DNA from: Isoetes taiwanensis | Taxonomy: Eukaryota > Streptophyta > Lycopodiopsida > Isoetales > Isoetaceae | Direction: 5' to 3' | Length of the DNA: 64,000 nucleotides | Assembly (NCBI GenBank): GCA_021234155.1 | Contig: JAJEKV010000020.1 | Location: 4,326,563-4,390,562, forward strand | Shown here: in pieces, positions 1 to 11,341 of the stretch | How the letters are laid out: each line of letters opens with the position of its first letter | Position numbering within the stretch: position 1 is the first letter of the stretch | Made by a program: the position numbers and the translations under genes | Notes under the pieces: model-generated | What the model was told of the DNA's origin: nothing | Seen by the model: the letters and a program-made list of their open reading frames with translations, nothing else | The model's database searches: none

Positions 1-1200
1 TGTGCTGATAGAGCTACATAAACTGAACATGGTCTATAACTGAGTCCAATTTGAACTTTGACTTTATTCCTCAATTACCATGCAATTGAGCTATTTAATT
101 GCTACTTAAGACAATGTAAATTAGTTTCCCTTAAGAATAAATTGTAACCGGGTAAGTTTAGAACACTTGGCGAATTTCACATTTTATGAGTTAGTTAAGG
201 TGGCGATTTTTTTCTTTTACAAAAGTTTGGACATAGTACCTAAGGCGAATTTGTGTTTAGGGCCATGATCGTAGTATATTTATTAAGGAAAGAAAAGTAA
301 GCTTACATTAACAAGTTTGACTATTCTACAAGTTCAAATGCAAAGCTTTGAAAATAGTAAAGATAAAACACTAATATGCCGGACAAATTTTGCCACTCAA
401 CAGCACAAGTTTAATTCTAACTATTTACATTATTAAGTGCAAGTAAAACAACTTAATAACCTTAGGAGTAAGAAATCTGAAATTAAACAATTGAAGTACT
501 GTTCATTTGGCAAGTTAATCTTAAAGAGTAACAAGACATGAAATTAACCAATGAATCACTATTCACTTGGCAACTCAGTAAGAAACCAAATTGCATCAGT
601 GTACTATTCATTTACTTGTATTACTATTCGACGATCTTTACAAGCATGTTCTGCAACATGAAGAACCCAAAATATCTCCTGCATGTATTCATCCGGTAGT
701 AGAAATAGGTCATTCAACTCTATATCATCTAAACCAGCATGATATGCTTCAAATCCGCATGTGGTTTCTAAAATGAACCATTTCTTATTATATCCAAAGC
801 ATGTGCTCTCAAAAAAATAAGCCAGCAAATGTGTGAAATATGTTTCGTGCTCCAATTACGAAGCATGCATTACATGATGTATTTCCTCCACAACCTCAAA
901 TTAATAACCTGCAACCTGCAAATATACATTGAAGTTTTGGTAAAGTTGAAAATCTAAAACCTAACGTAGACAAGCTAAAATTGTGTTGCATGTAAACCTG
1001 GAAGCGGATGTGATGTAACAGCTATTGAGGGCTAATATATTTGCTGAAATATGTAGCATAATAACAGGGGGTTTTCTTTGTGTTTTTATACGCTTTTCAC
1101 TAAGGTTTTCCTATGATTTCGTGATGTATTCAAATGGATGTACTAATGCGTACATCTAGAGTGCACCATTTCTGAGCCATTGATTTTAGCCTTTTTTTTT
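1..1200. other. AT-rich stretch, no recognised gene
   Basis: I see no recognisable gene here. An 83-residue minus-strand reading frame at 604-855 has a protein-like composition (for example EIFWVLHVAEHACKDRRIV near its C-terminus), but I do not recognise it and it has no convincing flanking exons. It may be a fragment of an older mobile element. Confidence 0.4.
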
Positions 1201-1202
1201 CC

Positions 1203-1361
1203 AATGGTCAACAACCAGTGGCTCACAACAAAAGCCCTTTTTTTGTGCGTGTGGTGCGTAATGGTCAACAACCAATGGCTCACAACAAAAGCCCTCTTTT
1301 TGTATGTGTGGTGTATAATGGGCACATGAAGGGCTTGAAGGAAGGAAGGAAGGAAGGAAGG
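1203..1361. repeat. Two-copy ~57-bp tandem repeat followed by a GGAA microsatellite
   Basis: A unit containing GGTCAACAACCARTGGCTCA and then AAAGCCC occurs twice in tandem (starting near 1203 and 1259) with few differences. A short (GGAA)n run follows at about 1337-1361. No coding function is implied. The repeat lies just outside the GC-rich LINE-B remnant. Confidence 0.75.
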
Positions 1362-1509
1362 TACTTTTATCGTCCACGGAGACCAATCGGTCTATGGGAC
1401 CCAATACAAAAACGCAGCAAGCGGATTCTTTGCCCGGATTAAAAACCCCCGCTCGAAGGGTTTTCGAGGGAAAACCGCGGGCAAAATCACCTGACAAACC
1501 GGCCCTAAC

Positions 1510-3630
1510 ATATAAAATGCAGAAACACCCAAATATATCTGGTCATGCACCGCACCCATAGTGCCTAATCGGCCGAGCAGCCAAAGCGGGGCAAAGGTGA
1601 CCTCGCAGTGTCCAAGACTCGAATGTACGCACCCCGTGGCACGCATCGATGGTGTGTTCACGCTGAAATGTAAGGGCAAGTCCGCCGCATTTAAAGGGAG
1701 CGATTTGGCTCCGGACCGATCAACGCCGGGCAACTCGGAAAGTGTGAGACTCATCCTCAATGGCACCCGCTTGACAAAGACTGGACAGAGCATGTCCCGG
1801 GCGGGGCCCCCAATCCACCCGCCTGGCCTCGATGCGAAGATGGTGGGCACTGTATGAATGGAGGCAATGAGTGCGGCCAGGGGCAACCGGGAACGCATGG
1901 TAGAGTTAGTTTGGGGCTAACACTGGGTTGATGTGCTCCTTGTAATGGGTCGCTTTTGACTCGCTTAGAGCGCCGGGTCCCGGTTTGCCAAGGAAACAAG
2001 CGCCCAGGGTACTCCCGCTAGATGTCACGATCGCCGCCGTGGTCCACCAAGACGCGATTCGGGTTCTCGCACGCTCCATCCGGGCAAACCATCGATCTCT
2101 CTTACCCCTCCAACGGGCCCTAAGCCGCAAGGACTCATTGCCCAAGCAGTGTAAGCCAAGCGGGAGCCGAAAGCATCACCCATAGTAACCACTTCTCGAA
2201 AATAGACGATGTGTCTATCAAGGGCTGCATTTTGAAGTGGCAAGAATCCGATTTCCTACAGACAAAATGATAGGGAACTAAAGGTTTCACCCCAAGTGCC
2301 CATGCCAAGAATGCCTTCTGCACTGCCCAAGTCATTCCATGTCGCCAAAGAGACGATCGCCCCAAACCTCGACCGTCTGAAGGACGTGCTCGACCGAATT
2401 CGGAACAGATGTGACCGATGGCCCCAATCATAGAGCTCGCCGGTGACTGTTGTTCCGCATGGCATAAAGCGCTCCAGACCATCGTCATCACCCATAGCCC
2501 GGATAGACGCCTCCCAGAGCCAGGGAGGGGAACTCCACCCTGTGGGTACTTGTAGGTGGGCGGACGCCCACAAAAAGCCGCCCCCGATATGTGAGTGCAG
2601 GAGGCATGGGGTGACGGAAGAGGATATGAGAACCCACCCGGTCTGGGCGATTCACGCCAAGCATGTCTCAGGCCCGACAAAATGTGTCTAGGGCATCCAA
2701 GTGAGATCGCGATAGCTTCGGGGTGTGGGCCGCCGAGCCAACATCGTCGCAGATAGATGAGTCGGGCGGATGACCTCGTGCAAAAGTCAGATGCCATCTC
2801 CATGCTTTCAGAAGCGGGCTCTAATCGATCAATGTAGAGGCCAAAAAGTGTTGGCGAGAGGGGCAACCCCGCTGACCCCGATACTATCCTATCAGGAATG
2901 CTTGGCCTGGCCTACCGCAGATCCCCGCCAAAACAACTCTCATACAACCTCGTATATGGCATTTCGCACACAAAATGGAGCCCCAGATTGACGATTTAGC
3001 CTAGCCTACGCCTTTCCCAGGGAACCGATCAAAAGCCTTCGAAGTCCACAAAGTAAAGAATACAAGACATGCCGATGATTCCTACTGCCTTCAATCGCCC
3101 CGCAGTAGTAAAGATATGGTCAATCGCTGAGTGGCGGGGTCTAAAGCCCGCCGCGTGTGAGGGCTCTCGCGACATCTGCCGCCGCCGCCTACCGGGTCAA
3201 TTGCCGCCGAGAAGGCCGCCCAACGGTTTGGCAAATACCGAATCGACCATGATCGTCCGAATTGGCCTTCCACGGTGTGGGTCGCCTTTGTGAATGCGAG
3301 GGAACAACCACGCTTGTGGTCCATTGGTCGGAGGAGACCTTCCGCAATGCTCGCTGAATGGGGTAGTGAGGACTGGAGACAAGCGCTGCCGCCGCCCATT
3401 TGAGTAACTCGGCCGCGCGATACCATCGAGGTCACCGGGGCCGCCTTCCCATTAGCCCGTAGTTGTGTGCCCTCCTTAACATCCTCCTCCACGAGAACCA
3501 ATGGGGAGCCATCCCGGTGGGGGGTATGGGCGTCGCTGCCCCCCGGGCGGGTCATAGAGCTATTGCAAGTCTTCGCTCCCACCGCGGGATGTGATGTCCC
3601 CGAGGGCGGGTTGGCCTTACGAAGCACTCA
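1510..3630 (-). pseudogene. LINE-B reverse transcriptase remnant
   Basis: Minus-strand reading gives separated reverse-transcriptase signatures. Near 3.06 kb there is a YFVDFEGF-like segment matching the conserved region that holds the first catalytic Asp. Near 2.87 kb there is PLSPTLFGLYIDRLE, the 'GCPLSP' segment. I could not place the YADD motif in a clean frame. Downstream sequence to about 1.5 kb, including MRSRLPLAALIASIHTVP, is consistent with the C-terminal part of a LINE ORF2 but carries no diagnostic motif I can see. The segment is non-functional as assembled because of many frameshifts, some of which may be assembly errors. Confidence 0.6.
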
Positions 3631-3989
3631 AGGCTAAAAAGGTTCGAGGATGAGTGTCCAAACAGCCGAACATCTCCCCTCGATGCGGCAAGGTACCGCG
3701 CCTTTGTCTCCTTCCCGGATGGGCGCGATGCGGTGGGTGGTAACCCGCAAGCGGGTACCGGATCCGAATGTTTTGAGCCGCTTGCGTTCTTTACACTTCG
3801 CATCAAATCATCTTCAGACGGGAATGTTGCTGACCACGAAGCGGCGGGGGGAGGGGTCTGCCAAAGCACCGCCCGGCCGCAGATCCCGCAATAGCCGGGT
3901 CACCGGTCTGTCTGCTGCTCTAGTGTGGATGTCCGTAATTACTAGGAGGGCGCCCATGAGCATCTTACGTAGTCCTCTGCCACGCTCAT

Positions 3990-4870
3990 AATCTAGTCTC
4001 AACCGAGGACGGCGAGGGGGCTGGCATAGTGGGGGTTCTGGCGGCTTGCCAAACCAGGTCCAAATAAAGTGGGAGGTGATCTGAGTCGACCTCCTCATCC
4101 CGACTGTCTATGCCCACCCGGAAACGACTGATGAGATGCATATCTTGCGCAACTACGAGCACATAGTCCACCACACTAGACCCTCCCCCCTGATTGTCCT
4201 GTCTGCATGTGCACTTGCGAGAATCGGGCCACCGTGGATGAGCCATTGCAAATTATCAAGTAAAAAATACCACATAGCAGAGCAACCGGCTCGCAAAGCG
4301 AAAGTGACTGGGGTCATCCGATCCTCGGGGCGTGTTGTTTTCATGGGCGTGAGCCGCAGGACATCGTCAGCGAGGGGGTCAAGTCGCATGGGCTGCTCTA
4401 CTCCTGTCCGTGCATTAAAGTCTCCAAGAAGGACGACCCTACCCAACTGCTGGTGCTGCTGTATGTCATCATATAGATCGACATAAGGGTCCATTCTATC
4501 CGCATCGGGGTGGCTGCGATAGAAGGTGCTCTGCGTGAGGGAAATAACAGCGCCGAAAAAGAGGGTTGCCATCGGTATTATGCACACGAACCCACAAGTA
4601 TCGGCCAGGTTGTGGTCTTTTTCCGAGGGTAACCGAATGTGCCAAGGTTGTCCGTGGTAGCAAGCCACTCCACCATGACCCCTCCGTCTGCGTGTGTATT
4701 GAAGATCGAGAAATGTTGGTAACCCTACAGATCAGGTAGCTCGTGCTCAAAGATGCTCCCATATCTCCATGAGAAAGATGAGATCCATATCTACCGCCAC
4801 CTGGAGTTCGATCGCCCCTTCGCCAAGGGAAGCCTCGACAATTCCATGAGACCACCCGGAGGCACAATTC
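3990..4870 (-). pseudogene. LINE-B endonuclease domain remnant
   Basis: The minus strand encodes landmarks of the exonuclease-endonuclease-phosphatase fold used by LINEs to nick target DNA. It starts at about 4,867 with LRVVSWNCRGFPW (the 'WNCRG' start). VVLLGDFNARTG follows near 4.43 kb ('GDFN'), then SVVDYVLV near 4.18 kb and SDHLPLYLDLVW near 4.07 kb (the terminal SDH catalytic segment). These occur in the right order and spacing but in different frames. The start at about 4.87 kb is homologous to the plus-strand copy near 48.95 kb. Confidence 0.75.
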
Positions 4871-4949
4871 CTATTTGTCGGCCAGGGGATGGTGGCGCGC
4901 AACCGAGTCGCTGGGGGGAGGGCCGGGAAGCGAGGTCGAGGGAGAAGTA

Positions 4950-6330
4950 GATGGGGCGAGGCAAGATGTGGTCGAGAGGGCATGGGTCGTGAGGGAGCGG
5001 GGAGTAGGAGCGGGGAAGGGGGGCCGTGGTAGGAGATTGAAGCGTGGCCACGCGCAAAAGCGGTTGGGGCTGCGGGATCCGCAGCAGCAATAGCGTGTCG
5101 GGCCGAAAATGTGCATCCCCGCCGAACCAATCCCTCGGCACCACCGGGTGGCTTAATGCCTCGCCCCGACAAGCTCCCTCGCCTGCGGTGCCTCCCCGTT
5201 GCACGGGTGTGAGGTCCCCGATCCACGCATGTGGATGTCCCTTCAGCATGTGGCCCGGGCGCAATATGGCATCACGCACTGCATCCGCGAACCGCGAATA
5301 TGACAATGCGCCACGCCCATTTGGGAAAGCCCCATGACTCGGCCGCCGAGAAATGTGAACTGCCTCGAATGTCATCCGGATCGACAATGTGTGTTCGATG
5401 TTGTGGGCTAGACTCTCCCGGGCTGCTCGGCATGCCTCGAACTACCGATAGGGCCTCCTCGCTGCGCTTCCCCGGAGTTCTCAAGGGCGGGCGGGTCAAA
5501 AGTGGGCGAGGTCCGTCCCTTTGGGGGGTGGTGGTAGTGGCCGGGATGGCATGGAGTGGCCGGAGGCGGGCAGCAGTAGTGCAGGGGCCCGGCTGCCGGC
5601 GTGGGAGGGCGGGCGGGTAACGGTCTGGCCGCGTTCGGCTCTGTGAATTCCGGGAGCACGGCTCTTGCGGGGCCTGCTGCTGCTTGGCCATCTCCTGACT
5701 GCACTGCTGCAGCTGACTATGAACCTCGGTAGGGAGACCCTGGCTCTGTCTATGGATGGTTGCCCGCAACCCCTGGAGCTCCAGGCTCTGAGTAGCGAGG
5801 CGTGCTCGAGCCCCAGCACACGGGCGTCGAGGGCCGGGCTTGTTGTCCGATCTTACTCACGAAGATCCCCGGCGGTCCGGTTGGCATGCAGCAGCCTCAA
5901 GGCTTCGTGCCATGGTGGTGGTCGCCTCCACCGACTGGAAGCCAGAGACACGCGGACCATCGTCTCTCCCGCGATTGCGGCTCCCTCTCCGTGTCATGGT
6001 GTCGAGTGATGAACACGAGCTCTGGGCGGGCCCACATGTCGGCGACTTCTCCGCTGGCTTTATTGCATTTCGGCGTGCCGGGCCAAGTGCCATCTTCCAC
6101 ATGCAGCGTGCGGGTCTCCAGACCTGTGATGCGGTTCTTCTCGACCACCATTTGCCTTTTGAGCACATGGGATGCCGAGGACTCCATCTCCATTGTCATG
6201 CCGGCCAAAGGCACCGGTTAGCCTCAACACAGCACCGGTTAGCCTCCACTCCCCGCTTTGACATGGCTCCAATTCGCCGGAGGCGGGAGTTCCTATGTGG
6301 TCTCGAAAGCAATCAATCCCTTCCCGCCGG
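4950..6330 (-). pseudogene. LINE-B ORF1-like region
   Basis: Upstream of the endonuclease on the minus strand lies a GC-rich stretch that reads as a Gln-, Pro-, Arg- and Ser-rich protein (for example SQLQQCSQEMAKQQQAPQEP near 5.7 kb). It is fragmented into short overlapping frames. By position it should be the nucleic-acid-binding ORF1 protein of the LINE. I see no clear zinc knuckle or RNA-recognition motif, so the assignment rests on position and composition. Confidence 0.45.
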
Positions 6331-6484
6331 GCTGGCTCGGCCGAGGGGGCCTTAGCCCCAGCCCGAGCCTCCTTCTTCATGGAGGATGACTCTCCCCGCC
6401 CATGATGGTCGATCGGGACCGCTTTTGCGGGCGCCCCTCGCCTTGGATTTCCCAGTCTGGCCCATCTTCTGTGGCCATGACTTT

Positions 6485-6800
6485 CAAAGTTTGAGGGGTC
6501 TCTGGCTGCGGAAAGGGTGGTTAGAATCCAATTTGGGGACTCAAAAACGGGGGCAGAGCACCTTTTGGGGGTGTGGGGGTTTGGGGGTTCCAAAGTTTGA
6601 GGGGTCTCGGGCTGCTTAAAGGGTGCTTAGAATCCAATTTGGGGACTCGTAAAGGCGGGCAGAGCACCTTTGGGGGTTTGGGCGTTTTGGGGGTGCCAAA
6701 GTTTAAGGGGTCTCTGGCTGCCTAAAGGGTGCTTAGAATCCAATTTGGGGACTCAAAAAGGCGGGCAGAGCACCTTTTGGGGGTTTGGGATTTTTGGGTC
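6485..6800 (-). repeat. Three tandem ~106-bp monomers at the LINE-B 5' end
   Basis: A unit beginning CAAAGTTTGAGGGGTCTC and running through AGAATCCAATTTGGGGACTC and GCAGAGCACCTTT is repeated three times (starts near 6485, 6591 and 6698). In the orientation of LINE-B this lies at the very 5' end, before ORF1, and is followed outward by a CTCTCTCTAGGGTTT-type leader common in plant transcripts. The position resembles the tandem promoter monomers of some mammalian L1 families. Promoter function is an inference. Confidence 0.7.
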
Positions 6801-6949
6801 TAGAGAGAGATTGTAAACCCTAGAGAGAGAAAGCCAGAAAGGGGCAAATCAAGGGGGTCTATGCAAGGGGAGTGGGGGCGCTAGAGAGAGGGAGTAGGGG
6901 CCGGGATTTGGCGGGCTTGGAGCCGGAAGGGCGCATGTAGAAAATTTTC

Positions 6950-8100
6950 CACACCGCAACACATTTCTTATCATAACTTTTGATCCAGAGCTTTGTTTGA
7001 GATGATTTTTATTGCGTTGGAAAGCTCTCTCCGAGATATTTTTGATAGTGTATGATATGGATATGTTTGGTTAAGTTATTTTCACTAAAACAGCAATTTT
7101 TCGGCCAGGTTTGGTAGGCTTTCACATCCTACCAGCTGATTAATACAGGATTGCGCTATTGGATATTGTTTTATGGCTCATTCCGAATGAAGCTTGCAAA
7201 AAATTACCATGTATTTTTAGATTTTGAGGCAGTTATTAAGCAAATTCCAAGGCTTCTAGATCCTTGTGCTAACAAGCAGAAAAGTTTCCCACTTTGGTTT
7301 CTCACCACAAGAATCCATGGAGGCCAAAGGCTGCCGTTAAATTCCAGTTGAAAAATATTTGTGTATGGGTGTTGCAAACTTTATGACTTTCAGAATAATG
7401 GGATCAATCCGTTCTATCTTTATGGTAACTTTTACTTATGTTCTATTTGTTTTATTGTGATGAAATTCAAAAGCTACAGGTGATAAAGCCTCAAATGAAT
7501 TCTAGTTTTTTTCTAGTTTGAATTCTAAAATTTTTGTCACACAAACCATCAACATCCAACATATAAAAATTAAATCCCCCAACACATAACAACCAACACA
7601 TAACAACCATTGATATTAACAACCAACACATAACTACCATTGACATTAATTAACACAACCATTGGATCCAACCCATTTAAATTAAAATCCCCCTTAAACC
7701 CCCTTTGGTTTGGGTGCATATTCACAGGGGGGGTGACGTAGGGCAGTGAGAGCCCTCATAATTGTATTTTGCACGTACAAAATCAACACCATATAGTATT
7801 CCGCTTGAAATCTTATAGTATTTTGCGAATCTTGTTATACAATATAGCAAATTTTGTACTTGTATACCCCACAAACGAGGAACTTTACGTACGGTGTAGA
7901 TTAAGGAATAAGGGCTGAAATATACTAATTTTTACTAAAGGTTGACAACATATTCTGAAGCATCTGTTACAGTCTATGCATGCCAATGCAATTAATCATT
8001 TATGGTAAGCATCTCTTCCTTCACATCTGCAAGACATCATCTTAAAAGCATGTGTTAATCTATAAGAGAGAGAATTCTAGCTGCTATACTAAATTGACAA
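6950..8100. other. Intergenic AT-rich stretch, no gene seen
   Basis: I see only low-complexity AT-rich sequence, an imperfect short repeat containing AACCAACACATAAC (about 7,590-7,640) and a C-run/G-run pair around 7,690-7,735. No coding region or RNA gene is recognisable. Confidence 0.4.
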
Positions 8101-8439
8101 ATGGATTCAAGATGTGAACCTAATGTTAGAACACCTGACATTCCTCTAAAACTCGAAGAAAAAATTGACCAAATATTAAGCTTAGGGTTATCCTTCCAAA
8201 ATCGTAAACCCTCAAAGCAAAAGCAAAAAAGTTCAGTTTTTTATAAAGGAATAAAGAAACGATTGCATACCTCAGATGGGGTAGCAAACATACTTTTAGA
8301 TCTTTATTGAACTCCACTGCTTCTTTCATAGTGGGCATTTTAATACATCCTATACCACATCTTGAACAGATTCAAGTAAAAAAAATTATTTGAATACAAA
8401 GGCAGATGCAAATATAAAATCTAATAAAGGGCTGACCGT

Positions 8440-9702
8440 TATGCTTATGTGTGGATAATATATGGAAGGACAAGCATTTGTTGGAACTATTTGGTGATGA
8501 GATGTATAAAAATCTTCCATCCTCTAGCTATCTCATTCTTACCACACGCACAAGAATAATTGCAGAGAGTTCCAAAAGGCTGTTCTCTAGGAAAGAAGAA
8601 GAATATATGGAATATAAACTCCAAAAGGTATCACTAGAGAAAGCAAAACAGCTTTTCAGGCATTTTGGAGAAATGGAAGGAGAGTACTTAAATGATAAGC
8701 TTGTAGACACTATAGTTCCACTATGTGATGGACTTCCATTGGCTCTTCGTGTATACGGCACTTACTTTAAGATGCATGAAAAAATGAAAACATGTTATGA
8801 GGATGTGGCATCGTGTATAAAAGAGGCACGTGACTCACATTCCAATGCAGACAATGATGATGAGCTCTGGCCTATTCTTGAAGCGAGCATTGATTTCCAA
8901 GAAAAAGATGTTATTGGAGCTTTCATAGATGCAGTGTTGTTCTGGCGTAATAGACCATATGACGAAGCGAAGTTTGCTCTCATTGAAGAGAAACTTGTTC
9001 TTACTTGGATTGCCTCAATGATGATTCTATTATTGAACGAGGAGAAGATGGAAAGCTAAACTGTCACGACTTGTTCGTCCCACTTGCTAGAAAAAAAGCA
9101 GCAGATAGAAATTGGATATACATAAATGTGGAAGCATTCTGTATATCTCTAAATCAACAAACACGACAATGTTCTTTATCTCTCAAAGTAAGCTCTCTCT
9201 TTAGGTTACTCTCGTTGTTTCCTTATTTATACTTAACTCATGATATTGTATTGCAGAACTTGCCTTCCAAGGTTTCTGGAAAGGTTCGTGCAATTTCTAC
9301 GACTGATAATATATCAACATGTCTGTCTCAAAATCTGGCACTGCTAGTGCAATCATTTGATTTGTCAGACATTTGGTTCATCATCTTTAGTAGTCCTATA
9401 CTTTGCAATCCAACTCTTTATAATTTCCTCAATGGACTACAAAACCTTTTGGCACTCTATATTATACTTGAAGATGAAGATGAAGATAAAGAAACGGAAT
9501 GAGAGGTTTGGATTCTTAATTTTTATTTCAATCTTAGTATCAATTCAATATTGCCTCACCATTTACATGTTGCTTGTGTTATATCTGTAGATTCAAAACT
9601 TGCAGTTGCCAGGACCATTAAGGGTGTTGTCACTTAAATTTGGCACTCCAGCACTTCAGCAGCTCAACGCTATGGAGTCCTTGCAGCCCCTCTATGTCCA
9701 TT
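8440..9702 (+). pseudogene. NB-ARC/LRR (NLR) resistance gene, 5'-truncated pseudogene
   Basis: NLRs are intracellular immune receptors with a nucleotide-switch NB-ARC domain. The plus strand shows a kinase-2-like VDNIW at 8,451, the RNBS-B-type segment YLILTTRTR near 8.53 kb, the GLPL motif in CDGLPLALRVYG near 8.73 kb, then after a one-base frame change an MHD-like segment (GKLNCHDLFVPLA) near 9.06 kb. A likely intron follows (about 9,186-9,255), then LRR-like exons (NLPSKVSGKVRAIS; LPGPLRVLSLKFGTPALQQL near 9.6-9.7 kb). The P-loop and N-terminal domain are absent upstream, a stop codon sits just before kinase-2, and the LRR is cut at about 9,700 where GC-rich sequence begins. It cannot be a working receptor as assembled. 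Confidence 0.82.
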
Positions 9703-10850
9703 AATCGCATGGGCCCAAGCCCCCCGATCGCCAGATTCGGCCGGTAGCCCTCGACCTCTCTCCGACCGCCCAAAGACTCCTGGACTCCATTGCGCATTCG
9801 CGCCTCGATCCCACCTCATTGGCTCCGGCCAAAAGGCCTCGACTCACATCGCCCCGCCTCGCGCCCAAGGCTTCTGCGGGTCCCCATTGCCTCCGACCGG
9901 TCCCTGGGTCTCCATCTCTCGAGGCTGCCCGCGTCTCCGCAAGTAGTCCCGCCTCTCCGGCCGCTTCGCCACTCCATTTGGCTGGCCTCTTCGCCGGGCC
10001 TCAGCCTGACTCTATGATCGGGCCTCTGGGCTTGCCGGCCAAGGCTTCTCCTGTGACTGGACGGCCACTACGCCTCAGCTCCCTCGAATTTAGGCCGCCG
10101 GGTACCGCCTAGCCCCTACGTTCTACCCCGGCCACGCCTGGCCCATCTGGGCCACACCCCGACCCATCTACCACCGCCAGACCTCCACCTCTCTCATTGC
10201 TCATTCCAACGGCCACTCGGCCACCATGAAATCCTTCGATTCACGCCGGGTCATAAGCTACCACCAAGGCCTCGACGACGGGCTGGGCTACCACCAGTCA
10301 TAGTTCGATCTCAGCCGGGCCACGCCTCACACGCCTCGGGACGCATCTGCCAGCTCGTACCCGGAGTCCCTTGACCTCCGCCCATTTTCGCCATGCGCTC
10401 CCGGGCTCCATCGGCCGGCCCTCGTAGAGCTGCGGTCCGCCGACCTCCGCCCAGCTGGGTGCCCTGGCTGGCGCTCCAGGAGATTCCATCGGCCGGCTCG
10501 CCCCCCACGCGGCTCTAAACCTCCATTCTCCCGCTTTGGTAGCGCCTTGCGAGAAACCCTCTAGTCACTCAACCTCCTGCGCTGCGATGCCCTCCCTCTA
10601 TCATGCTCCCTAAATGTTCCTTGAGAGTATCGGCCGTGGCGGAGGTCGAGGGACTCCAGAGGCGGCGAAGCTCATGCTTCTAGCCGATTTCCCGGATTTC
10701 ATCGGCCCGCAGCCTCTAAACCTCCATTCTCCCTGCTTTAGTCGCCGCCTTGCAGAAACCCCTCTAGTCACTCAACCTCCTCGCCTGCGATGCCCTCCCT
10801 CTATCATGCTCCCCTAAATGTTCCTTGAGAGTATCGGCAACTTGACCGCC
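9703..10850. other. GC-rich block of unknown origin, probably repeat-derived
   Basis: Composition jumps to GC- and Pro-codon-rich sequence resembling LINE-B, but I found no endonuclease or reverse-transcriptase motif. It truncates the NLR pseudogene, so it probably arrived by insertion or rearrangement. It contains the direct duplication described at 10,506-10,840. Confidence 0.4.
10506..10840. repeat. ~125-bp direct duplication, copies ~205 bp apart
   Basis: Sequence from CTCTAAACCTCCATTCTCC to TTCCTTGAGAGTATCGGC occurs at about 10,513-10,633 and again at about 10,716-10,838. Most differences fall at CAG or CTG: TTGCGAGAAAC against TTGCAGAAAC, and CTCCCGCTTT against CTCCCTGCTTT. Confidence 0.85.
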
Positions 10851-11340
10851 TCGTCGATGTTGCGTGTAAAGGCATAATATTATAAAATATGTTTCGAACT
10901 TATGACCATTTGATTGTAATGCTTAGCATTTTGCCAATGTGCTGCTCCTATAATTGTGCCAATATACTCCTCCTTTAATTGTAGTTTTTATTTCTAGTGT
11001 AAGTTTCCTTTAAGTGAAACAACTTTCTCGTACGCATGCAAATATCACTCGTGTACTTATGCTAAGTCGGTTGCGTGCTAAGTGGCGAGCATATGATGAT
11101 GCTAAATGGCAGTTGTACATTGTTGGATAAATTAAAGCACTATCTATAAAGATGTCCAAGGATAGAAAAATGGTAGAAGCACGAAAAAGTATCTTAAATT
11201 TTTTGCCAATTGATGTATATATCAGGACGGGGATGGGTAATGGAGATGCACATTTTCAAGTTTTCCTCAGACTAACATTGGCCTAAGAACTTCATCATTA
11301 TGCCATTGTTAGAATGCCACATATGTAGGTGAAAGCACCC
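10850..11340. other. Intergenic, no gene seen
   Basis: AT-rich sequence without recognisable coding potential, RNA gene or clear repeat boundary. Confidence 0.4.
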
Positions 11341-11341
11341 C

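Larger units (their letters stand above)
1400..6950 (-). mobile_element. LINE-B: decayed GC-rich non-LTR retrotransposon
   Basis: Read on the minus strand, the block has the order of a two-ORF LINE: a pyrimidine-rich 5' leader with tandem monomers (6.9-6.4 kb), a Gln/Pro-rich ORF1-like region (about 6.3-4.95 kb), an apurinic-type endonuclease (about 4.87-3.99 kb) and reverse-transcriptase remnants (about 3.6-1.5 kb). Base composition is far more GC-rich than the flanks, and the block ends abruptly on both sides. Every frame is broken by indels. Parts of the same family recur in plus orientation at 47.7-49.4 kb and 50.5-50.8 kb, which confirms it is a repeat and not a host gene. No target-site duplication or poly(A) tail could be defined, so the ends are approximate. 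Confidence 0.75.

Noticed and set aside
1430-1510. MITE at the LINE-B 3' edge (inverted CCCGG/CCGGG and CTCGAA/TTCGAG segments)
   Set aside because: The inverted segments are short and irregular and no flanking duplication is visible.
1400-6900. GC-rich block as bacterial contamination or horizontally acquired operon
   Set aside because: The motif order (endonuclease, then reverse transcriptase) and repeated copies at 47.7-50.8 kb show a non-LTR retrotransposon.
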